A stretch of 64,000 nt of DNA from JAGNLM01 sp964439835 (GTDB lineage Bacteria > Pseudomonadota > Gammaproteobacteria > JAABTG01), in contig CAYTPQ010000001.1 in the NCBI GenBank assembly GCA_964439835.1, positions 62,001 through 126,000 on the forward strand, in the 5' to 3' direction. The notes beneath the pieces were generated by a model that saw only the letters and a list, made by a program, of their open reading frames with translations, had not been told where the DNA came from and searched no databases. Of this stretch, positions 41,224 through 49,492 are shown one piece after another. How positions within the stretch are numbered: position 1 is the stretch's first letter; every line of letters starts with the position of its first letter. A program made the translations under genes and the position numbers.

Positions 41224-42291
41224 ATGCTGAGCGAGGCCAGGGGGAAGTTGAACCGTCTGCGGGCCCGCTGCGCGCCCTTCACCCTGCTCAGTGGGCCGCG
41301 CGCGGCCGAGGCCATCGAGTCCCTGGCCGTGTTCGAGCTCCGCCCCGGCGAGTCGGTCACCGTGCGGCCGGGGACGCGCACGGACTACCTGTACGTGGTG
41401 GAAGGGGAGGTCGAGGTCACCCCACCGGGTGGCCCGTCTACCCGGTACGTGCCGAGCGACACGGACGTGCGGCCGATCGAGCTCGAGGCGGGAGGCCCGC
41501 CGCTGACCATCTCGTCCGAAGGGTCCGGCCTGCTGGCGCGGGCCGACGGCGACACCCTCGACTACCTGCTCAGCTGGGAGACCCTGGGCACGGGCCTTGG
41601 CATCGAGAGCGAGGCCCTGCAGGCGCGCCTCGCCGCCGTCCGACGCTCGCTTGCCTTCCGGCGCATGCCCCTGGAGTGCGTCGAGGAGGCCTTCCGGCGC
41701 ATGCGCCAGGTGCAGGTCCGCGCCGGCGAAGAGGTGGTGCGGCTCGGCGAGCCGGGAGACGCCTTCTACATCATCGAGTCGGGCCGGGCCGAGGTCTGGC
41801 GGCCGGGTCTTTACGACGAGGTGCCCCACAAGGTCGACGAGATGGGCCCGGGCGAGGCCTTCGGGGAGGAAGCGCTGCTCACAGGCGATGTACGCGGGGC
41901 GACCGTCCGCATGATCGAGGACGGTACCCTCCTGGTCATGGACAAGGCCGACTTCGAGGCCCTGATCGGCGCGCCGATGGTCGAGCACGTGGAGGCGAAC
42001 ATCGCCCAGGCCTGCCTCGACTCCGGGTACATCCCGCTCGACGTCCGCTACGGCGAGGAGTTCGAGGAGGGCCACATACCCGGCGCGTTCATCATCCCGC
42101 TGCCCGAGCTGCGTCACCGCTTTCACGAGCTCGACCCGGCCGCCCGCTATCTGGTGTACTGCCGCAGCGGACGCCGCAGCGCGGTGGCCGCCCTGCTCAT
42201 GAAGCAGCGAGGGCTGCACGCCGTGAGTCTGCGCGAGGGCATCCGCGGCTGGCCCTTCGCCACGGAGGTCTCGACTGTAATCGAGCTGTAA
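41224..42291 (+). CDS. cNMP-binding and rhodanese-domain protein
   Basis: The 355-residue protein has a degenerate cNMP-like domain (about 20-115, LRPGESVTVRPGTRTDYLYVVEGEVEV), a second, better conserved one (about 150-255, VRLGEPGDAFYIIESGRAEV and GEAFGEEALLTGDVRGATV) and a C-terminal rhodanese domain (about 265-350, PLDVRYGEEFEEGHIPGA) with active cysteine in VYCRSGRRSAVAA. It may couple cyclic nucleotide levels to sulphane-sulphur transfer. The ATG at 41224 follows CGGGAGG. Confidence 0.88.
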   Translation: MLSEARGKLNRLRARCAPFTLLSGPRAAEAIESLAVFELRPGESVTVRPGTRTDYLYVVEGEVEVTPPGGPSTRYVPSDTDVRPIELEAGGPPLTISSEGSGLLARADGDTLDYLLSWETLGTGLGIESEALQARLAAVRRSLAFRRMPLECVEEAFRRMRQVQVRAGEEVVRLGEPGDAFYIIESGRAEVWRPGLYDEVPHKVDEMGPGEAFGEEALLTGDVRGATVRMIEDGTLLVMDKADFEALIGAPMVEHVEANIAQACLDSGYIPLDVRYGEEFEEGHIPGAFIIPLPELRHRFHELDPAARYLVYCRSGRRSAVAALLMKQRGLHAVSLREGIRGWPFATEVSTVIEL

Positions 42292-42293
42292 CA

Positions 42294-42600
42294 ATGCCCT
42301 GCTGTACTGCGCGGCTGGCGGCACGCGCTGGCGCACCGCCCGAGCTCCTCGAGCCGGTCCTCGCGCGCTGCCCCATGCGGACGCTGGCCCCCGGCGAGAC
42401 CCTGCTCTCGCCCGCTGAGCCGAACCACCACCTCTACCGGCTGCCGGACGGGCGGCCGACTGACGCGCAGCAAGCGAAGGAACCACAGAGAGCACAGAGA
42501 GCACAGAGAGCACAGAGTACACAGAGTTATCGGAGCTTCTGCTCTGTGCACTCTGTGGGCTCTGTGGTTCATAAACCACTCCTGACACCGAGAGGCGCAG
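42294..42600 (+). pseudogene. Disrupted cNMP-binding domain gene fragment
   Basis: Starting three bases after the previous stop, a frame encodes PELLEPVLARCPMRTLAPGETLLSPAEPNHHLYRLPDGR, which reads as the first half of a cNMP-binding domain, like those at the start of some cNMP-GGDEF proteins. It then runs into a period-9 inverted repeat (42482-42568) and the phosphate-binding half is missing. I read this as a gene cut off by the repeat or by recombination at it. Confidence 0.6.
42482..42568. repeat. Period-9 inverted repeat, copy 4
   Basis: Arms of 27 nt at 42482-42508 and 42542-42568 are inverted copies with three mismatches. The left side has extra tandem copies of AGCACAGAG up to 42525, so repeat number varies between arms. 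It lies between a cNMP gene fragment and the intact Crp gene. Confidence 0.87.
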
Positions 42601-43242
42601 ATGCTCGATAGGATCCCGCTCTTCGCGGCGCTGACGCCCGAGGCCGTCGCCACGCTCGAACAGCACTCGGCGGTGCGCAGCTTCCGCAAGAACACCGTGG
42701 TCATCCAGAAGGGCGACGAGAGCTCGACCCTGTACGCGGTGGTCGAGGGGCGGCTGAAGGTCTCGATCGCGGACAACGAGGGCAAAGAGGTCATCCTGAA
42801 CACCCTCGGCCCGGGCGACCACTTCGGCGAGCTGGCGATCCTGGGGGAGGGCCCGCGCACCGCGACGGTGATCACGCTGGAGGACTCGCGGCTCCTCACC
42901 ATGTCGCGCTCGGCCTTCCTCGACTGCCTCGGCAAGCACCCCGACATCGCGCTGGCGCTGATCCGCCACCTGGCCGACCGGGTGGCCCAGCTGACCGAGC
43001 AGGTGGCGAGCCTGGCCCTGCGCGACGTCTACAGCCGGGTGCGCGAGACGCTGACGGCGAACGCGGTGGAGGCGGACGGCAAGCTGGTGACCGGCCGCTT
43101 CACCCAGAGTGAGATCGCGCAGATGGTCGGCTCCAGCCGCGAGATGGTCAGCCGGATCTTCAAGGAGCTGCGCGAGGGCGGCTACATCAGCCTGGACGAC
43201 AAGCGGGTCACGATCCTGAAGAAGCTGCCGACGCGCTGGTAG
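42601..43242 (+). CDS. Crp/Fnr family transcription regulator
   Basis: The 213-residue regulator has a cNMP-type sensor (about 5-120; GDESSTLYAVVEGRLKVSI, GDHFGELAILGEGPRTATV with conserved Glu and Arg) and a Crp-type winged helix with RFTQSEIAQMVGSSREMVSRIFKELREGGYI (about 165-195). No Fnr-type cysteine cluster is seen. It is a candidate cAMP-responsive regulator for this region. Its end overlaps the convergent RND gene by 35 bp. Confidence 0.93.
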   Translation: MLDRIPLFAALTPEAVATLEQHSAVRSFRKNTVVIQKGDESSTLYAVVEGRLKVSIADNEGKEVILNTLGPGDHFGELAILGEGPRTATVITLEDSRLLTMSRSAFLDCLGKHPDIALALIRHLADRVAQLTEQVASLALRDVYSRVRETLTANAVEADGKLVTGRFTQSEIAQMVGSSREMVSRIFKELREGGYISLDDKRVTILKKLPTRW

Positions 43243-45997
43243 CGTCCCCCGCGGCACCGTCCGCACTGCCACCCGCAGCGCCCTCGGCCTGGCACGCCAG
43301 CCGACGGCCGACGACCGCCGCCAGGTTGAGCGAGAGCTGCGAGGTGATCCCGGGGAAGAGCCTACCGAGGTGCTGGACCCGGTTCCACTCGATCGACAGC
43401 GCCCGGGTCGCACCCACGGAAACGACGTCTGCGGTCCGCGGCGATTCGCACACCAGCGCGATCTCGCCGAACATCTCGCCCGGGCGCAGCTCGCGCACAT
43501 GCCTGCGGGCCCCGTCGGACGAGCGCTGCCAGACGCCGGCGGCGCCGTCCAGGATCACGAACATCTCCGACGCCCTCTCGCCCTGGCGGACGATCGCCTC
43601 GCCGCTCGCGTACTCGCGCAGGCCGCCGAGCAGCACCAGCTTCTTGACCTGCCAGGGCCGCAGGCCCCGAAAGAGCTCGCAGGTCCGGAGCACCTCCGGC
43701 CGGATCTGCAGCGTCAGGAGGTCGTAGAGCGTCACCAGCCGGACGGTGGAGATCAGGATGGGGAGCAGCAGGAGCGTCACCAGCAGGGCGACCAGCAGCA
43801 CCATGGCGCTGAGCAGCCCGAAGTGGACGACCGGCGGGAAGCTCGACACCGCGAACACTGCGAAGCCGAGCGCTAGCGCCACCGCTGTGCTGACCATCGG
43901 CAGGACTTCGTCGCGCACGGTGTCCCGCAGCGCCTGGTCCTGATCGCCGTGGGCCTTGGTGTGCTGCTGGTAGCGGGCCATGAAGTGGAGATACAGCACG
44001 TCGCAGATCCCGAGAGAGATCGACGCCACCATCGCCGTGCTGGTGTCGAGCGGGATCCCCAGGTACCCCATCACCCCGAACAGCGCCGCGATCGGGAACA
44101 GCATCGGCACGACGGCGATGAGACCGGCCTTGGCGTTCACGTAGAGCAGCGAGACCACCAGCCAGATGACGAAGAACATCAGGGCGAGCGAGGAGGCCTG
44201 CCCGTAGGCGATGTTGTCGGTCGCCCGCTGGGCGAGCACCGCGTCGCCGGTGACCTCCACGTGCAGACCGGGGTCGATCTCACGCTCGACGAACGCCTCC
44301 AGCCCCGCCAGCGCCTCGCGCAGCTCACCCGAAGAGGACATGCCGTGGCGCACCAGGATCCGGGCCGTGCTGAAGTCGGCAGACACGTACGGGGCCACGT
44401 CCTTGTGGTCGACGAACAGCAGGTACTCGCGGACCACGTCGTCGGTCTCGGGCAGCCGCAGCTTGCCGGAGCGGTCCTCCTCCATCACCGCGTTCACGAA
44501 CGCCACGAAGTCCGCGAACGACATCGAGACGTCGAAGCGGCCGCTGGTCGCCAGGTACTCCTGGATCCGGCGCAGCTGCTGCAGGTAGTACACCTGCTGG
44601 AAGGTGCCGCGGATGTCCGCCCGGACCACGATGGAGAAGCTCTCGGCACCGGCGAGACTTGCGCGCAGTCGATCGAGGCGCTGCACCGTGGGCGAGTCGC
44701 TCGCGAAGTAGTCCAGGGGGTCGTTGTTCACGCGGACCTGGGCGGCGCCCCACAGCCAGGCCAGCGCCACGACCCCGAGCAGCCCGAGGGTCACCCAGCG
44801 GTGGGCGACGGCCGCCCCGACCACGCGCACCGCGACCCGCTGCAGGCGGCCGTCGGCGAAGGTCCGCTCCCGCGCCGGACCGGCGGGGTGCCGCTCCGCG
44901 AGCGCCAGGTAGGCCGGGATCAGGGTCACGGTGACCGCGAAGTTCAGCAGCAGGGCCGTGGACGAGACCAGTCCGAAGTCCCGCAGCAACTCGATGCCGC
45001 TCGCCGCGGTGGAGAGGAAGCCGACGTAGGTGGTGCCGAAGGTGAGCAGGACGGTCAGTCCCAGGCTGTCCCCCATCCTGAGGAGCGCCTCCCGGGTACC
45101 GATCCCCTCCTCCAGCCCGCCGTAGTAGTCGGCGATCAGGTGAGTGGCCTCGGAGGAACCGACGATCACGATGAGGGCGGGGACGATCGAGGTCAGGATG
45201 CTGACCGGGATCCCCACCGCCGCCATCAGCCCGAGGGTCCAGAGGATCGTGACACCACTTGTGAGCAGCGGGACGACGGCGGCGTTCGCCCGCCGCAGGG
45301 CCAGGGCCAGGGTCAGCACCGAGACCCCGAGGGCGAGCGGGAGCACCCGCCACTGGTCGCGGTGGATGCTCTCCGTGATCGCCGCCCGCACGTAGGGCGA
45401 GCCGATCACGAAAGACTCCGCCAGGCTGCCCGCGAGGGGCCGCAGCGCCGCCTCGACCGCGGCGACCGCCTGCTCCTCGAAGTCGGCGGCCTCCGGCTTC
45501 CGCTGCAGCGAGACCAGCGCCACCATGGCCTGGCCATCGGTGGAGAGCAGGTTGCGCGCGACCAGCGGATTCCCCAGGGCGTCCCGCAGGACCTGCGCCG
45601 CCGCCTCCTCGGAGGCGGGGATCGGGTCCAGGTAGGGGCGGCTCGTCACCTGGCCGTCGACACTCTTGACGTTCTTCGCCGTGAACAGGCTCTCGACGTG
45701 AGCGACCTGGGGCAGCTCGGCAATCCGGTCGAGCACGGCCTTGACCTGGAGGAGCTTGGGCTCGGTCAGGAGGGCGGAGTCGCGGAAGAAGAGCGTCAGC
45801 GGCTCGTCCGCGCCGAAGGTCGCCTGGGTGCGGGCCAGCAGTGCCTTCGCCGGGTCACCCTGCAGGGTCATCCCCTCGGCGGAGATATGCAGGCGGAGGG
45901 ACGGGAGTTGGGAGGCCGCGAGGGCGCTAAGCAGGACCAGCGCCAGGAGGACGCGCCAGGGGCGGGTTGCCGAGTAGCCGATGACCCGGTGCACCAC
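43208..45997 (-). CDS. RND/MMPL family exporter with C-terminal cNMP-binding domain
   Basis: The 929-residue protein has the MMPL layout: a helix, a periplasmic loop, six helices, a second loop and five or six helices (LALALGFAVFAVSSFPPVVHFGLLSAMVLLVALLVTLLLLP). After residue ~790 it carries a cNMP domain (RTCELFRGLRPWQVKKLVLLGG, RQGERASEMFVILDGAAGVWQ, GEMFGEIALVCESPRTADV). Substrate unknown; relatives move lipids or hopanoids. A GTG at 45997 after CGAGGGA was preferred over the TTG at 46051. The direct fusion of exporter and cyclic nucleotide sensor is notable. Confidence 0.88.
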   Translation of the reverse strand: MVHRVIGYSATRPWRVLLALVLLSALAASQLPSLRLHISAEGMTLQGDPAKALLARTQATFGADEPLTLFFRDSALLTEPKLLQVKAVLDRIAELPQVAHVESLFTAKNVKSVDGQVTSRPYLDPIPASEEAAAQVLRDALGNPLVARNLLSTDGQAMVALVSLQRKPEAADFEEQAVAAVEAALRPLAGSLAESFVIGSPYVRAAITESIHRDQWRVLPLALGVSVLTLALALRRANAAVVPLLTSGVTILWTLGLMAAVGIPVSILTSIVPALIVIVGSSEATHLIADYYGGLEEGIGTREALLRMGDSLGLTVLLTFGTTYVGFLSTAASGIELLRDFGLVSSTALLLNFAVTVTLIPAYLALAERHPAGPARERTFADGRLQRVAVRVVGAAVAHRWVTLGLLGVVALAWLWGAAQVRVNNDPLDYFASDSPTVQRLDRLRASLAGAESFSIVVRADIRGTFQQVYYLQQLRRIQEYLATSGRFDVSMSFADFVAFVNAVMEEDRSGKLRLPETDDVVREYLLFVDHKDVAPYVSADFSTARILVRHGMSSSGELREALAGLEAFVEREIDPGLHVEVTGDAVLAQRATDNIAYGQASSLALMFFVIWLVVSLLYVNAKAGLIAVVPMLFPIAALFGVMGYLGIPLDTSTAMVASISLGICDVLYLHFMARYQQHTKAHGDQDQALRDTVRDEVLPMVSTAVALALGFAVFAVSSFPPVVHFGLLSAMVLLVALLVTLLLLPILISTVRLVTLYDLLTLQIRPEVLRTCELFRGLRPWQVKKLVLLGGLREYASGEAIVRQGERASEMFVILDGAAGVWQRSSDGARRHVRELRPGEMFGEIALVCESPRTADVVSVGATRALSIEWNRVQHLGRLFPGITSQLSLNLAAVVGRRLACQAEGAAGGSADGAAGDATSASAASSGS

Positions 45998-46047
45998 GGA
46001 GCGCGTCCCTCGCTGGCACCGGCCTGCAACCGGCACGGCGGAGTATA

Positions 46048-46061
46048 GCAACCCAGGTTAA
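46048..46061. promoter_or_regulatory. Near-palindrome shared with 46961-46974
   Basis: GCAACCCAGGTTAA lies just upstream of the RND gene. Its complement TTAACCTGGGTTGC matches the site at 46961-46974 at 13 of 14 positions. It could be a shared operator of these two minus-strand genes. Confidence 0.35.
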
Positions 46062-46186
46062 GGAACCTGGCGACCCGCCGTCGCCCGGGGTCGGCGCCCG
46101 GGTTGTGGGATCTGGTGACCTCCGGACTCCGCCGGGATGGTGGGACCGCCGCTTCCGCGGCGGCCCCGCGCGACGTCTCCCGGGAC

Positions 46187-46909
46187 CTACCGCTTGATCG
46201 CCCCGCGGTCGTCGGCCGCGACCTCGGCCAGACCCACCTGCTCCAGAAGGGCCGCGCGCTGGGCGCGCAGGCCGGCGTCGTTCGGGTTGCGGTCGATGAG
46301 CCGGGTGAGGGCGTCGAAGGCGTCGTACCAGAGCCCGGCCTCGGCGTAGAGCGCGGGCCGGGCGCGCTCGTTGGCCGCAGCGATGCGCGAGCGGGTCGTC
46401 GCATCGGCGGCAACGCGGCGAACGGTACCGCCCGCCGTGCTGTCGAGCGAGCGCTGGGCCGGGTCGCGGACCACCGACACGAACCACTGGTACTCCACGT
46501 CGGGCTTCAGGGTGATCCCCTGGCTCGCCAGGGGCACGGCGTGCAGGCCGGCAGACCCCGGAGCAGACAGTTTGCGCTCCAGGACCGGCTTCTCGGCGCC
46601 GTCGATCATCAGCGTCACCTCCACCGGCCCGTCCACCGGGCCCGAGGTGTACCAGTAGAGCGTGGGCTGAGCCTGGGTCGTCAGGCCGGTGTGGTCCGGG
46701 GCCAGCACCTCGACCGAGACGTTCGACGGGTCAGCGCCGCGGGTGCCCCCGCCGACCCGGCTGGCCGGGGCGCCGCGCATGGGCGGCTTGTAGACCAGGG
46801 GGGACGCGTCGGCGCCAGTGGCCGCGGGGTCCGCAGCGAGAGCCGGGGCCGAAAGCCCGAAAATGCAGGAGAGTGCGAGGACGCTCGCCGATACCTTCCA
46901 GGTGCTCAT
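46187..46909 (-). CDS. DUF928-like secreted protein
   Basis: The 240-residue protein has a signal peptide (ALSCIFGLSAPALAAD) and features of DUF928: YKPPMRGAPASRVGGGTRG, LAPDHTGLTTQAQPTLYWY and DVEYQWFVSVVRDP. The C-terminal part (ERARPALYAEAGLWYDAFDALTRLI, about 175-225) is a TPR-like helix pair. DUF928 proteins are mainly known from cyanobacteria and sulphur bacteria, often with CHASE2 and haemagglutinin-type genes, both of which are in this window. Function unknown. Confidence 0.8.
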   Translation of the reverse strand: MSTWKVSASVLALSCIFGLSAPALAADPAATGADASPLVYKPPMRGAPASRVGGGTRGADPSNVSVEVLAPDHTGLTTQAQPTLYWYTSGPVDGPVEVTLMIDGAEKPVLERKLSAPGSAGLHAVPLASQGITLKPDVEYQWFVSVVRDPAQRSLDSTAGGTVRRVAADATTRSRIAAANERARPALYAEAGLWYDAFDALTRLIDRNPNDAGLRAQRAALLEQVGLAEVAADDRGAIKR

Positions 46910-46960
46910 TGCTCGATACCTCCGCCTTCTGACCAGGCCGCCGGTGGGTACCGGCGCACA

Positions 46961-46974
46961 TTAACCTGGGTTAC
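46961..46974. promoter_or_regulatory. Near-palindrome shared with 46048-46061
   Basis: TTAACCTGGGTTAC lies 51 bp before the start of the DUF928-like gene. The arms TTAACC and GGTTAC are nearly inverted copies, as expected for a dimer-binding site. Confidence 0.35.
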
Positions 46975-47032
46975 AGGGTCAAGCATAGGGGGCCGGCACC
47001 CCGCCGGCTGCCCCGGGGGGTCACAGACCGGG

Positions 47033-47062
47033 TGTGACGTATTCACGTGTGAATAGGTCACA
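47033..47062. promoter_or_regulatory. 30-bp palindrome, possible Crp-type operator
   Basis: TGTGACGTATTCAC and GTGAATAGGTCACA flank a GT centre and are inverted copies with one mismatch. A further GTCACA lies 7 bp upstream at 47020-47025. The TGTGA/TCACA half-sites recall Crp-type sites, but the spacing is larger than the usual 6 bp. It lies between the divergent DUF928 and 47148 genes and could control both. Confidence 0.55.
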
Positions 47063-47147
47063 GCGCCGGCCGGCACTGGCGCACCTGTGTCTCTTGGCCC
47101 GCCTGCCACACTTTGCTCAAGACGTGACGAACCGGAGTGAAGGCACC

Positions 47148-47450
47148 ATGACCGCGACCATCGCAACCCTCGAGCCCGTCTCCAGCTGGTGGCAGACCCT
47201 CGGCCTGGGCAGCGTCTGGGGCTTCGGCCGCGACTCCGGGCGCTCAGTCCGCCGCCCCAGCAGCGTCAGCACAAAGGGCACCGATACCCACTACGCCGGG
47301 CGCCGGATGCGGGTCGGCACCGGCTACTGCGGGACCGTCGAGCTGACCGGCCGCTACACGCTGAGCCCGCATACCGAGGTGCGGCTCTACGAGGACACCG
47401 AGGGCCGTCTTCACTACCTGGCCAATCTGCGGCCGGCCGCCAGCGCCTAG
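47148..47450 (+). CDS. Small protein of unknown function
   Basis: The 100-residue product is not recognised. It has no signal peptide or membrane helix. The C-terminal half (GTGYCGTVELTGRYTLSPHTEVRLYEDTEGRLHYLANLRPA) looks like a small beta-rich domain. The ATG at 47148 follows GGAG; the longer frame from 47034 would include the palindromic operator and was rejected. It precedes the glutaminase gene by 72 bp and may be co-transcribed. Confidence 0.6.
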   Translation: MTATIATLEPVSSWWQTLGLGSVWGFGRDSGRSVRRPSSVSTKGTDTHYAGRRMRVGTGYCGTVELTGRYTLSPHTEVRLYEDTEGRLHYLANLRPAASA

Positions 47451-47522
47451 GGCTCGATGGCACGCTTCTAGCTTCCCGGTACGGGCGCCTCACGCCCCAT
47501 CGGCCCTGGGAGACCCCGCACC

Positions 47523-49358
47523 GTGAAGACCGAGACCCTCCAGCATTCCCCGATCCAGCGTTACCTGGACACCCTGCACGCCGAACTGGCGGACCTGCGG
47601 GGCGGCGAGGTCGCCAGCTACATCCCGGAACTCTCCCACGCCGACCCCGAGTGGTTCGGCATCGCGCTGGTGACCGTCGACGGCCACGTCTACCAGTCCG
47701 GGCAGAGCCGCCAGCCCTTCACCGTACAGTCGATCTCCAAGGCCCTGGTCTACGGCCTGGCGCTGGACGACCACGGGGTCGACCCGGTACTGGCCAAGGT
47801 GTGGGTGGAGCCCTCGGGCGAGGCCTTCAATTCGATCAGCCTGGAGCCCGGTACCGGCCGGCCCCGCAACCCGATGATCAACGCCGGCGCCATCGCCACT
47901 GCCGGGCTGATCAAGCGCGAGGAGAGCCTCGGGCCGATGCAGCGCATCCTCGCGGCCTTCGCCCGCTATACCGGGCACCCTGCCGAGGTCGACGAGAAGG
48001 TCTACTTGTCGGAGAAGGAGACGGGGCACCGCAACCGCGCCATCGCCCACCTCCTGCTCGGCCACGGGATCCTGGACCGGGAGCCCGAGGAGGTGCTCGA
48101 CATCTACTTCCAGCAGTGCTCGATCCTGGTCACCGCTCGCGACCTGGCGCTGATGGGCGCCTGCCTCGCCAACAGCGGCGTCAACCCCATCACCGGCGTC
48201 CAGGCCCTGAAGAGCGAGCACGTGGAGAAGGTCCTGAGCGTCATGACCTCCTGCGGCATGTACGACTACTCGGGCGCCTGGATCTACGACGTCGGCATGC
48301 CCGCGAAGAGCGGCGTCGGCGGCGGGATCCTGGCCGTGCTGCCGGGGCAGTTCGGGCTCGGCGTGTTCTCGCCGCCGCTGGATGCCAAGGGCAACAGCGT
48401 GCGCGGCATCGAGGCGTGCAAGCGGATCTCCCGGGACTTCAAGCTGCACGTCTTCAACGTCGCCCACTCCACCTCGAACACCGCCATCCGCGTGCGCTAC
48501 GACGCCACCACGGTGCGCTCGCGGCGGGTGCGCCCGGCCGACGAAGTCGCGGCGCTCAACGAGCACGGCAACCGGATCCAGGTCTATGAGCTGCAGGGCG
48601 AGCTGCGCTTCGGCGCCGCCGAGTCGATCGTCCAGCAGATCCTGGAGGGCGCGGAGAGCCTCGACTACCTGGTGGTCGACCTGAAGCGCGTGTTCGAGCT
48701 CGACCACGCGACGCGGGAGATCTTCGCCCGGCTGGCCGACGCGATGGAGGCCGCCGGCAAATCGGTGCTGTTCGCCCACACCCGCGAGCACTACCGGTTC
48801 CGCCGGCACCTGCTGCGGCACTTCCCCGACGCCGAGATGGGCCCCCTCCTGGCGCACGACGACGTGGATCACGCACTCGAGTGGTGCGAGGAGCACCTCC
48901 TGCGCGACAAGCTGGGGCATGCCCCGGGCGCGGCACAGGTCGGCGGGTGCGCCGACCAGTTCCTCTGCCGGGGCATGACGGCGACCGAGATCGGGTCGCT
49001 CCAGAGCAAGGCCCGCCAGGTCCGCTTTGCCAAGGGCGAGTCCGTGTTCCGCGCCGGCGACGCGGCGGACTCCTTCTTCTTCATCCTGAGCGGGGAGGTG
49101 GAGGTGTACGTCGCCACGGACTCCCGGCGCGAGGTCCGCCTGGCCACGCTGGGCGCCGGCAACGCCTTCGGCGAGCTGTCGATGCTGGATCAGCGCCGGC
49201 GCACCGCCGACGTGCGCGCCGTGGTGGACACCGAGTGCCTGGAGGTCCACTTCGACGTCCTGGACGAGGCCGTGAAAACGCGCCTCCTGCTGAACCTGGC
49301 CGCCCAGCTCGCCCAGCGGCTCAGCCGCGACGCCAAGGAGATCCGGCAGCTCGGCTAA
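47523..49358 (+). CDS. glsA: Glutaminase with STAS and cNMP-binding domains
   Basis: The 611-residue protein starts with GTG. Residues 1-305 form a serine-dependent glutaminase (QSISKAL with Ser70 and Lys73, NAGAIATAGLI, SGVGGGILAVLPGQFGLGVFSPPLD). Residues about 330-445 form a STAS domain (IQVYELQGELRFGAAE, YLVVDLKRVFELD), and about 475-600 a cNMP domain (GESVFRAGDAADSFFFILSGEVEV, GNAFGELSMLDQRRRTADV). It would release glutamate and ammonia from glutamine under control of a bound nucleotide. The next gene is a convergent nucleotide cyclase. Confidence 0.93.
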   Translation: MKTETLQHSPIQRYLDTLHAELADLRGGEVASYIPELSHADPEWFGIALVTVDGHVYQSGQSRQPFTVQSISKALVYGLALDDHGVDPVLAKVWVEPSGEAFNSISLEPGTGRPRNPMINAGAIATAGLIKREESLGPMQRILAAFARYTGHPAEVDEKVYLSEKETGHRNRAIAHLLLGHGILDREPEEVLDIYFQQCSILVTARDLALMGACLANSGVNPITGVQALKSEHVEKVLSVMTSCGMYDYSGAWIYDVGMPAKSGVGGGILAVLPGQFGLGVFSPPLDAKGNSVRGIEACKRISRDFKLHVFNVAHSTSNTAIRVRYDATTVRSRRVRPADEVAALNEHGNRIQVYELQGELRFGAAESIVQQILEGAESLDYLVVDLKRVFELDHATREIFARLADAMEAAGKSVLFAHTREHYRFRRHLLRHFPDAEMGPLLAHDDVDHALEWCEEHLLRDKLGHAPGAAQVGGCADQFLCRGMTATEIGSLQSKARQVRFAKGESVFRAGDAADSFFFILSGEVEVYVATDSRREVRLATLGAGNAFGELSMLDQRRRTADVRAVVDTECLEVHFDVLDEAVKTRLLLNLAAQLAQRLSRDAKEIRQLG

Positions 49359-49377
49359 ACGCCCCCGAACATGGTGT

Positions 49378-49492
49378 GCGGCGGAAGCCGCACCTACGGG
49401 TCTGCTGTAGGGCCGCCGCAGGGCCGGCTTTAGCCGGCCATTCCTCCGTAGGCCCGGCCACCCCGTGCGGCTGAAGCCGCACCTACGGGCTT
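49378..49492. repeat. GCGGC(T)GAAGCCGCACCTACGGG repeats
   Basis: The gap between convergent glsA and cyclase genes holds two direct copies of CGGMNGAAGCCGCACCTACGGG (about 49381 and 49469), where the first part can pair with itself, plus GGCCGGCTTTAGCCGGCC near 49422-49439. They resemble common interspersed GTAGG...GCCG hairpins of gammaproteobacteria and may stop transcription from both sides. Confidence 0.65.

Noticed and set aside
42481..42530. Tandem AGCACAGAG units as a CRISPR-like array
   Set aside because: The units are adjacent 9-mers without spacers and form one arm of an inverted repeat.
43949..46048. 699-codon plus-strand open frame opposite the RND gene
   Set aside because: It is a shadow of a well-supported exporter gene; the product is rich in R, G, H, Q and D with no domain, typical of antisense frames in GC-rich DNA.
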